Shown here: positions 56,401-64,000 of the stretch, piece after piece
How positions within the stretch are numbered: position 1 is the stretch's first letter
Layout: every line of letters begins with the position of its first letter
From: Phaeosaccion multiseriatum
Lineage: Eukaryota > Ochrophyta, other classes
Direction: 5' to 3'
Assembly: GCA_965112735.1 (NCBI GenBank)
Contig: OZ218951.1
Coordinates: forward strand, 3,720,001 to 3,784,000
DNA length: 64,000 bases
Notes under the pieces: generated by a model
What the model saw: the letters and a program-made list of their open reading frames with translations, nothing else
Told to the model about the DNA's origin: nothing
Database searches by the model: none
Made by a program: the position numbers and the translations under genes

Positions 56401-59400
56401 CGAAGGGCCAGATTGGGGGTTTTGAGGCCATGCTTAGTCCCACTTGACGCCGTCACGGTCAGTGATTGCCTCGGTCAGGCTGTTTGAGCTTGGTCAGTGC
56501 CTCGCGCAGGCATGTTGTGTGCATCAATGGCTCCGTCGAGGCTGCTTGGGCCCCGCAAATGCCCACTTCTCCCTCAGCAAAGGGCCAGATTGGGGGTTTT
56601 GCATGAGGCCATGCTTAGTCCCATTTGACGCCGTCACGGTCAGTGATTGCCTCGCTCAAGCTGCTCGAGCTCTCCCAGTGCCTCGCGCAGGCATGTTGTG
56701 TGCATCAATGGCTCCGTTCAGGCTGCTTGGGCCCCGCAAATGCCCACTTCTCCCTCAGCGAAGGGCCAGATTGGGGGTTTTGAGGCCATGCTTAGTCCCA
56801 CTTGACGCCGTCACGGTCAGTGATTGCCTCGGTCAGGCTGTTTGAGCTTGGTAAGTGCCTCGCGCAGGCATGTTGTGTGCATCAATGGCTCCGTTCAGGC
56901 TGCTTGGGCCCCGCAAATGCCCACTTCTCCCTCAGCGAAGGGCCAGATTGGGGGTTTTGAGGCCATGCTTGGTCCCACTTGACGCCGTCACGGTCAGTGA
57001 TTGCCTCAGTGAGGCTGTTTGAGCTTGGTCAGTGCCTCGCGCAGGCATGTTGTGTGCATCAATGGCTCCGTCGAGGCTGCTTGGGCCCCGCAAATGCGCA
57101 CTTCTCCCTCAGCGAAGGGCCAGATGGGGGGTTTTGAGGCCATGCTTAGTCCCACTTGACGCCGTCACGGTCAGTGATTGCCTCGGTGAGGCTGTTTGAG
57201 CTTGGTCAGTGCCTCGCGCAGGCATGTTGTGTGCATCAATGGCTCCGTTCAGGCTGCTTGGGCCCCGCAAATGCCCACTTCTCCCTCAGCGAAGGGCCAG
57301 ATGGGGGGTTTTGGGGCCATGCTTGGTCCCATTTGGCGCCGTCACGGTCAGTGATTGCCTCGGTGAGGCTGTTTGAGCTTGGTCAGTGCCTCGCGCAGGC
57401 ATGTTGTGTGCATCAATGGCTCCGTTCAGGCTGCTTGGGCCCCGCAAATGCCCACTTCTCCCTCAGCGAAGGGCCAGATTGGGGGTTTTGAGGCCATGCT
57501 TGGTCCCATTTGGCGCCGTCACGGTCAGTGATTGCCTCGGTGAGGCTGTTTGAGCTTGGTCAGTGCCTCGCGCAGGCATGTTGTGTGCATCAATGGCTCC
57601 GTTCAGGCTGCTTGGGCCCCGCAAATGCCCACTTCTCCCTCAGCGAAGGGCCAGATGGGGGGTTTTGAGGCCATGCTTAGTCCCACTTGACGCCGTCACG
57701 GTCAGTGATTGCCTCAGTGAGGCTGTTTGAGCTTGGTCAGTGCCTCGCGCAGGCATGTTGTGTGCATCAATGGCTCCGTTCAGGCTGCTTGGGCCCCGCA
57801 AATGCCCACTTCTCCCTCAGCGAAGGGCCAGATTGGGGGTTTTGAGGCCATGCTTAGTCCCACTTGACGCCGTCACGGTCAGTGATTGCCTCGCTCAAGC
57901 TGCCCGAGCTCTCCCAGTGCCTCGCGCAGGCATGTTGTGTGCATCAATGGCTCCGACGAGGCTGCTTGGGCCCCGCAAATGCCCACTTCTCCCTCAGCGA
58001 AGGGCCAGATTGGGGGTTTTGAGGCCATGCTTAGTCCGATTTGGCGCAGTCACGGTCAGTGATTGCCTCGGTCAGGCTGTTTGAGCTTGGTCAGTCCTCG
58101 AGCTCTCCCAGTGCCTCGCGCAGGCATGTTGTGTGCATCAATGGGTCCGTCGAGGCTGCTTGGGCCCCGCAAATGCGCACTTCTCCCTCAGCGAAGGGCC
58201 AGATGGGGGGTTTTGAGGCCATGCTTAGTCCCACTTGACGCCGTCACGGTCAGTGATTGCCTCGGTGAGGCTGTTTGAGCTTGGTCAGTGCCTCGCGCAG
58301 GCATGTTGTGTGCATCAATGGCTCCGTTCAGGCTGCTTGGGCCCCGCAAATGCCCACTTCTCCCTCAGCGAAGGGCCAGATTGGGGGTTTTGAGGCCATG
58401 CTTGGTCCCATTTGGCGCCGTCACGGTCAGTGATTGCCTCGGTGAGGCTGTTTGAGCTTGGTCAGTGCCTCGCGCAGGCATGTTGTGTGCATCAATGGCT
58501 CCGTTCAGGCTGCTTGGGCCCCGCAAATGCCCACTTCTCCCTCAGCGAAGGGCCAGATGGGGGGTTTTGAGGCCATGCTGGGTCCCATTTGGCGCCGTCA
58601 CGGTCAGTGATTGCCTCGGTGAGGCTGTTTGAGCTTGGTAAGTGCCTCGCGCAGGCATGTTGTGTGCATCAATGGCTCCGTCGAGGCTGCTTGGGCCCCG
58701 CAAATGCCCACTTCTCTCTCAGCGAAGGGCCAGATTGGGGGTTTTGAGGCCATGCTTGGTCTTATTTGGCGCCGTCACGGTCAGTGATTGCCTCGGTGAG
58801 GCTGTTTGAGCTTGGTCAGTGCCTCGCGCAGGCATGTTGTGTGCATCAATGGCTCCGTTCAGGCTGCTTGGGCCCCGCAAATGCCCACTTCTCCCTCAGC
58901 GAAGGGCCAGATTGGGGGTTTTGAGGCCATGCTTAGTCCCACTTGACGCCGTCACGGTCAGTGATTGCCTCGGTCAGGCTGTTTGAGCTTGGTCAGTGCC
59001 TCGCGCAGGCATGTTGTGTGCATCAATGGCTCCGTCGAGGCTGCTTGGGCCCCGCAAATGCCCACTTCTCCCTCAGCAAAGGGCCAGATTGGGGGTTTTG
59101 CATGAGGCCATGCTTAGTCCCATTTGACGCCGTCACGGTCAGTGATTGCCTCGCTCAAGCTGCTCGAGCTCTCCCAGTGCCTCGCGCAGGCATGTTGTGT
59201 GCATCAATGGCTCCGTTCAGGCTGCTTGGGCCCCGCAAATGCCCACTTCTCCCTCAGCGAAGGGCCAGATTGGGGGTTTTGAGGCCATGCTTGGTCCCAC
59301 TTGACGCCGTCACGGTCAGTGATTGCCTCAGTGAGGCTGTTTGAGCTTGGTCAGTGCCTCGCGCAGGCATGTTGTGTGCATCAATGGCTCCGTCGAGGCT

Positions 59401-59981
59401 GCTTGGGCCCCGCAAATGCGCACTTCTCCCTCAGCGAAGGGCCAGATGGGGGGTTTTGAGGCCATGCTTAGTCCCACTTGACGCCGTCACGGTCAGTGAT
59501 TGCCTCGGTGAGGCTGTTTGAGCTTGGTCAGTGCCTCGCGCAGGCATGTTGTGTGCATCAATGGCTCCGTTCAGGCTGCTTGGGCCCCGCAAATGCCCAC
59601 TTCTCCCTCAGCGAAGGGCCAGATGGGGGGTTTTGGGGCCATGCTTGGTCCCATTTGGCGCCGTCACGGTCAGTGATTGCCTCGGTGAGGCTGTTTGAGC
59701 TTGGTCAGTGCCTCGCGCAGGCATGTTGTGTGCATCAATGGCTCCGTTCAGGCTGCTTGGGCCCCGCAAATGCCCACTTCTCCCTCAGCGAAGGGCCAGA
59801 TTGGGGGTTTTGAGGCCATGCTTGGTCCGATTTGGCGCCGTCACGGTCAGTGATTGCCTCGGTGAGGCTGTTTGAGCTTGGTCAGTGCCTCGCGCAGGCA
59901 TGTTGTGTGCATCAATGGCTCCGTTCAGGCTGCTTGGGCCCCGCAAATGCCCACTTCTCCCTCAGCGAAGGGCCAGATTGG
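41498..59981 (+). repeat. 177-bp satellite array, block 4 (about 104 units) with multiple higher-order repeats
   Basis: The first 8 kb or so copies block 2 (offset 25,974, dropping by one unit to 25,797 after about 19 kb of the source). From about 50 kb the CATG-insert variant recurs at 52338, 54114, 55180, 56600 and 59099, giving repeats of about 1,774, 1,067 and 1,420 bp (10, 6 and 8 units). A single-base insertion (TTTTGAAGGC) occurs at about 50568 and again at about 54472, and TTTACGCCG at 50768, 52543 and 54670, which marks duplicated blocks. It ends at GATTGG where copy D begins. Confidence 0.95.
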
Positions 59982-60781
59982 TTCTCGCGGTCGTTGCGCT
60001 CAATCAAAACTGGGTACCCATTGAGAGGCCTCGCTCCTCCTCATCCAGTCGTCGCCAATGTTGGGGGATAAACTTTTCATTAAGAGTGCAGTCCTGAGAG
60101 GGACTCACCTCGGGGCACACAGTGTCTCCGGGGTGTCGCTTCCCTGACGGGGGCGAGCACGGGCCTTTGGGGGCAGCGGCTCCGAGGAGCCGCTCATCCC
60201 CCCCTTAACTACTGAGTATCTAACTACTAAGTACTAAACTAATCTAGATGGGTGGGTGGGTGGAGAAGAAAAAACCTTAGGCCAGACGCGAGCACCTGGC
60301 TGCTAGCACGTCAGGCCCAGGCTCTCAAACTTCTACTAGATGCGTGTGCGTAGCGCAAGCCCTTGCAACCGTTAGCATTGGGGGCACCTCTTGTGTTTGC
60401 AACCGTTAGCATGACACAAGTAAGCACACAGTATCTTCACCCTCACAAGAGAAGCAGTCGGGCCCTACTGCGATCTTTGCTTTCCTACACCATCAGTCTC
60501 TACTCTCCTCTCTGCTTGTACCCGCTCCCGCACCTGCCCTCTATCTCCTTCAATCACGGTAGGGTGGCGAGTACAGCAGAGCTCCTCCTCTTCTGAGCTC
60601 CAGCGGAAAATCCAAATCCGTTGTTTTCCATCTGCTGCCATAAATATATTCTATCCTACCAGCTCCCTCGGGGTCCACACACGCGCTCACGCTCCACCCC
60701 CCTCGGCTCTCAATACCCTGTTTATCCGTCGACTCCACTCCGCGAGAACAGAACTTCCGTGGCTTCGCTGCTGAAGCAGCG
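59982..60781 (-). mobile_element. Non-coding 800-bp derivative of the DIRS-like element, copy D
   Basis: It has both termini of the DIRS-like element, the hairpin cluster, the paired 16-mers and the TATA-like block, but the region from just outside the recombinase 3' end to the RT 5' side (12,602 to about 15,010 in copy A) is replaced by about 60 bp of AT-rich sequence (TTAACTACTGAGTATCTAAC and following). It differs from copy A at many positions, so it is an older or separate lineage. It occupies the same satellite phase. It resembles a non-autonomous partner that would need recombinase and RT supplied in trans. Confidence 0.85.
60363..60412. promoter_or_regulatory. Paired 16-mers in copy D
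   Basis: TTGCAACCGTTAGCAT occurs at 60363-60378 and 60397-60412, the same 34-bp spacing as in copy A. Both members carry C where both members of copy A carry T. Confidence 0.5.
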
Positions 60782-61838
60782 GGGTTTTGAGGCCATGCTT
60801 AGTCCGATTTGGCGCAGTCACGGTCAGTGATTACCTCGGTCAGGCTGTTTGAGCTTGGTCAGTGCCTCGCGCAGGCATGTTGTGTGCATCAATGGCTCCG
60901 TCGAGGCTGCTTGGGCCCCGCAAATGCGCACTTCTCCCGCAGCGAAGGGCCAGATGGGGGGTTTTGAGGCCATGCTTAGTCCCACTTGACGCCGTCACGG
61001 TCAGTGATTGCCTCAGTGAGGCTGTTTGAGCTTGGTCAGTGCCTCGCGCAGGCATGTTGTGTGCATCAATGGCTCCGTTCAGGCTGCTTGGGCCCCGCAA
61101 ATGCCCACTTCTCTCTCAGCGAAGGGCCAGATTGGGGGTTTTGAGGCCATGCTTGGTCCCATTTGGCGCCGTCACGGTCAGTGATTGCCTCGGTGAGGCT
61201 GTTTGAGCTTGGTCAGTGCCTCGCGCAGGCATGTTGTGTGCATCAATGGCTCCGTTCAGGCTGCTTGGGCCCCGCAAATGCCCACTTCTCCCTCAGCGAA
61301 GGGCCAGATTGGGGGTTTTGGGGCCATGCTTAGTCCCATTTGACGCCGTCACGGTCAGTGATTGCCTCGGTCAGGCTGTTTGAGCTTGGTCAGTGCCTCG
61401 CGCAGGCATGTTGTGTGCATCAATGGCTCCGTTCAGGCTGCTTGGGCCCCGCAAATGCCCACTTCTCCCTCAGCGAAGGGCCAGATTGGGGGTTTTGAGG
61501 CCATGCTTGGTCCCACTTGGCGCCGTCACGGTCAGTGATTGCCTCGCTCAAGCTGTTTGAGCTTGGTCAGTGCCTCGCGCAGGCATGTTGTGTGCATCAA
61601 TGGCTCCGTTCAGGCTGCTTGGGCCCCGCAAATGCCCACTTCTCCCTCAGCGAAGGGCCAGATTGGGGGTTTTGAGGCCATGCTTAGTCCCACTTGACGC
61701 CGTCACGGTCAGTGATTGCCTCGCTCAAGCTGCTCGAGCTCTCCCAGTGCCTCGCGCAGGCATTTTGTGTGCATCAATGGCTCCGTCCAGGCTGCTTGGG
61801 CCCCGCAAATGCCCATGTTACCCGCCATGCTTGGTCCC
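60782..61838 (+). repeat. 177-bp satellite array, block 5 and array edge (about 6 units)
   Basis: Satellite resumes at GGGTTTTGAGG and runs to GCAAATGCCCA (61815). A last short fragment, GCCATGCTTGGTCCC (61824-61838), shows that a piece of the unit was lost at the edge. Beyond it no satellite similarity is visible. Confidence 0.93.
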
Positions 61839-63118
61839 GCACTATATTGGGGCCCTTGCAGTCTCTTTTTCATTCTGTAATATTCTATATTGTCGTGCTT
61901 ACCTAGTACCGTGCTCCGTTGTCTTCGCATCGTAAGTGCTGAGTGGGGATTGAGAGTGGGCGAACGAGTTCTGGGTGATGGATTTCCGTCACGTAACGCA
62001 GGTTAAGCTTTCGCTTTTTCGAATTGCCCTAGTATGTGACGACTGTTACGAGCGTGAATAAGCTAGTCAAGTCAGTGAGTGAGCGGTGAGTGCTTATATC
62101 CAAGCTGTGAAGAGTGAGCGTTAAATAACGTGGTCTATACGACATCCATATGCGCCTTTGTACATACGTATATTGATGATTAGAGTTACTTTCGCGGGAG
62201 GTAGATGACAGAGTCGGGCACTTGCACGCAGGATTTTACTCCCTTTTATGCAGCGCCGTCATTACGGCGGACAGCCAAGTCATCACCAGCCCGGTGCGAA
62301 GAATAGCGCTCTGTTTTACCGGCCTCATCCCCCTGCCATTAGGGTTCTCTCTCCGGCTGGACGCAGGCCTACAACGATGAGAGAGTGGGGGGTGGGGCGT
62401 TCATTGTGTGCAGCAACGTGTAGAGTTGTGTCGCGTCAAAAGAAGCAGGTTTAGGCAAGACACGGGCACGGGTGCAACGGTTAGGGCTAGGGTATGCCGC
62501 GTTCACTTGCAGAGGCCTCTTACCTCTGATATTAGGCCTCCGTCTGGCGCCAGGTCCACCATTCCCTCCGCCCCCTCCCGCCCCGCCCCCACCCCCGCCC
62601 CCGCCTCCGCCACTGCCTCGGTAGTTGTGTCCTCCGCGCTCCCTCCGGGCTCGTGTCGAGTTCGGAGATCCGAAAGCCGTACTGAAGCTTCAGAAGAAGA
62701 CAGACGACAGGAGAAGAGGAGAAGATCAGGACACCAACGGTTTACGAGCCCTCCCCTTGTATTCTTACAATAAACCGACGCAGTTGACGATTCCCCAGAA
62801 CAGTTCCGCAACAAGCCCAATGTGCCAGCGCGGTTTCGTTGTCAAGGCCCCTGTGCGAGGGAAGGGGGGCCGGGGAGGGAGGAGGAAGAGGGGCGGAGGG
62901 GATTTCTTTTTTTCACACCCACTTTCAACTTGGAGGGACGACTGAACAGCTGCATACCGTCCGCGCGGAGGTAGGTCGTCATTTGGGCTCTTCGCCCTTC
63001 CTTTCCGATCCCACGGCTTGGGCTGAAGTCTTTCAATTTGAAAAAGAAGGGGGAAAACAAATTCCTTGCCTTATTCCTTTGTAACGTCGAAACTCGAACA
63101 CTGCCGCACAGAGAGGGC
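61839..63118 (+). other. Non-repetitive region upstream of the Sel1-repeat gene
   Basis: Mixed composition with no confident gene. A C-rich tract at about 62570-62612 with repeated CCCCGCCC and CCCCCGCC resembles GC-box promoter sequence. An isolated GGTTAGGGCTAGGG occurs near 62480. Open frames of about 105-120 codons at 62408-62773 and 62625-62945 are low-complexity (Pro/Ala/Ser or Gly/Arg) and unsupported. It most likely holds the promoter and 5' untranslated region of the downstream gene. Confidence 0.4.
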
Positions 63119-64000
63119 ATGTCGCGCTTAAAACAAGCAGTGATAGCAGCGCTCTTGCTTTACTGTGGCCTTGTCGTCGATGGAGGGGACGGGAGAGGGC
63201 GCTCGCATCATCGGCAATCAGTTGGCGAGAGCATCGGCCTGGATGTCCAGGACGTGGGGATATCGCACGCCGCCTCGGAAGATATGCCCTTCCAACATGG
63301 CAACAACAAGGGTGCGTGGGCGCCCTGTTCCCTTGAAATGGAGACATTTGGCTCAAAATCTTGAATTTTTCGCTGCACCAGATTCTCTGTACCAAATGGG
63401 ACTCCTCCTTTTGCACGGTACCTCGATGCCTCGAGATGACCACCAGGCGGCCGAACACTTTCGCCAAGCCGCGGAGGCAGGTACGGCGGGCGGCAGACTG
63501 CTCGCTGCCCATGCTTGCTGGTAACGTCTTACCCGGTGCTTCGTGAATGCACAGGACATGTGGAGGCTTCCACCTCACTAGGGCTCATGCTCTACACCGG
63601 CATCGGGGAGGGGGGACAACGAGATTACAAGGCGGCTTTTCGCTGGCTTCGCATCGCCGCTGATGCAGGCGACACGGAAGGAATGTGGCTTCTTGGGCGC
63701 TGTTTCTACGAAGGAAAGGTGCGAGGGATGGCACACGAAGGAAAGGGTCTTGCGGGGCGAAGACCCCTGCTTCCTCATGCTGGCTCTGCATATTGCTCCT
63801 GCTTCCATTAAAACAACCATGTTGCAGGGGCTGGACGCCCCGGATTTTGAGCAGGCCCAGGTGTGGCTTCATCGTGCGGCGCAGCGAGGAAGCCCTCAAG
63901 CTCATCACTACCTGGGTCTGTTGCACGAGTACGGTCTTGGCGTATCTCAGGACTTTCAGGAGGCGAGGGAATGCTACGAGCGGGCGGCGAGCGCTGGGGT
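63119..64000 (+). CDS. Sel1-repeat protein, SEL1L/HRD3-like, 5' part with three introns
   Basis: Exons are 63119-63311, 63382-63480, 63555-63718 and 63828-64000 (continuing beyond the window). All three introns are GT...AG (70, 74 and 109 nt) and each junction restores the frame: NNK|DSLYQMG, AAEAG|HVEAS, FYEGK|GLDAP. The start ATG at 63119 gives a signal peptide (SRLKQAVIAALLLYCGLVV). An in-frame ATG at 63038 would add 27 residues and mask it. After a linker come Sel1/TPR-like repeats: YQMGLLLLHG...DDHQAAEHFRQAAEAG, then LGLMLYTGIGEG...YKAAFRWLRIAADAG, then LLGRCFYEG...FEQAQVWLHRAAQRG, then YLGLLHEYGLGV...FQEARECYERAASAG. Secreted or ER-luminal Sel1 arrays are typical of SEL1L/HRD3, the adaptor of the HRD1 ubiquitin ligase in ER-associated degradation. 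The membrane anchor lies outside the window, so other secreted Sel1 proteins remain possible. Confidence 0.8.

Noticed and set aside
7195-61838. CRISPR-like regular spacing
   Set aside because: The whole 177-bp unit is repeated, there are no unique spacers, and the context is eukaryotic.
7195-61838. Relationship to the 177-bp minichromosome repeat of African trypanosomes
   Set aside because: Only the length is shared. The unit is GC-rich and unlike that AT-rich repeat, and cis-spliced genes with several introns do not fit trypanosomes.
7837-61935. Many 65-250 codon open frames with a 59-residue period (peptides such as MPRAGMLCASMAPFRLLGPR)
   Set aside because: 177 is a multiple of three, so any stop-free frame of the satellite unit repeats. 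At least two frames are open at once, they end wherever the TTTGA-containing subtype appears, and no selection on one frame is visible. They are satellite translation, not genes.
62478-62494. Telomeric repeat (GGTTAGGGCTAGGG)
   Set aside because: Only two imperfect hexamers occur, inside mixed sequence, with no array.
62408-62945. Two open frames upstream of the Sel1-repeat gene
   Set aside because: The peptides are Pro/Ala/Ser- or Gly/Arg-rich low complexity with no conserved motif. They overlap each other and the C-rich tract.
63033-63578. 181-codon minus-strand open frame at the right end
   Set aside because: It is antisense to three exons of the Sel1-repeat gene, whose splice phases all agree, so it is a shadow.

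Overview
This window is repeat-dominated nuclear DNA from a eukaryote. The rightmost gene has three short GT-AG introns (70, 74 and 109 nt) that restore a Sel1-repeat reading frame exactly. The mobile elements (a tyrosine-recombinase retrotransposon and an LTR-type element) are eukaryotic classes, and there are no bacterial-style operons. Base composition is GC-rich and the introns are short. That would fit a compact protist genome such as a microalga or other stramenopile, but nothing here fixes the species and this is inference.

Layout. (1) 1-7,194 is a mosaic. It holds an LTR-retrotransposon-like element on the minus strand (73-2,921) carrying an unrecognised repeat-containing ORF, one satellite unit (2,922-3,090), and a 913-bp direct repeat present twice without visible difference (3,091-4,003 and 6,282-7,194). 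Between the two repeats is a segment with a second, inverted and decayed copy of the gene found inside the LTR element. (2) 7,195-61,838 is a large array of a 177-bp satellite in five blocks, interrupted by four copies (A-D) of one DIRS/PAT-like tyrosine-recombinase retroelement. (3) 61,839-63,118 is non-repetitive upstream DNA. (4) 63,119-64,000 is the 5' part of a secreted or ER-luminal Sel1-repeat gene of SEL1L/HRD3 type that runs off the window.

The DIRS-like element encodes, on the minus strand, a reverse-transcriptase remnant plus RNase H and an overlapping, apparently complete 371-aa tyrosine recombinase. Copy A (12,380-15,523) is the reference copy. Copy B (25,827-27,409) is truncated. 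Copy C (36,724-41,497) is split by a 1.6-kb concatemer of small foldback elements and has a 2-bp frameshift in the recombinase. Copy D (59,982-60,781) is an 800-bp diverged deletion derivative with no coding region. All sit at the same phase of the satellite unit, between GATTGG and GGGTTTT, without target duplication. Copies A-C and their flanking satellite are linked by multi-kilobase near-identical duplications (offsets 13,447, 10,897 and about 25,974 bp), so they are not three independent insertions. A and D are diverged and give a useful comparison: their 9-bp terminal inverted repeats and an internal hairpin have changed in compensatory fashion.

Taken together, the region looks like centromeric, pericentromeric or subtelomeric heterochromatin in which a tandem satellite is homogenised by unequal exchange, hosts a recombinase-type retroelement at one fixed position, and ends about 1.3 kb from an ordinary gene. 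The most unusual objects are the covarying termini and hairpins of the DIRS-like element and the foldback concatemer, whose units meet in both orientations at GAATTC.
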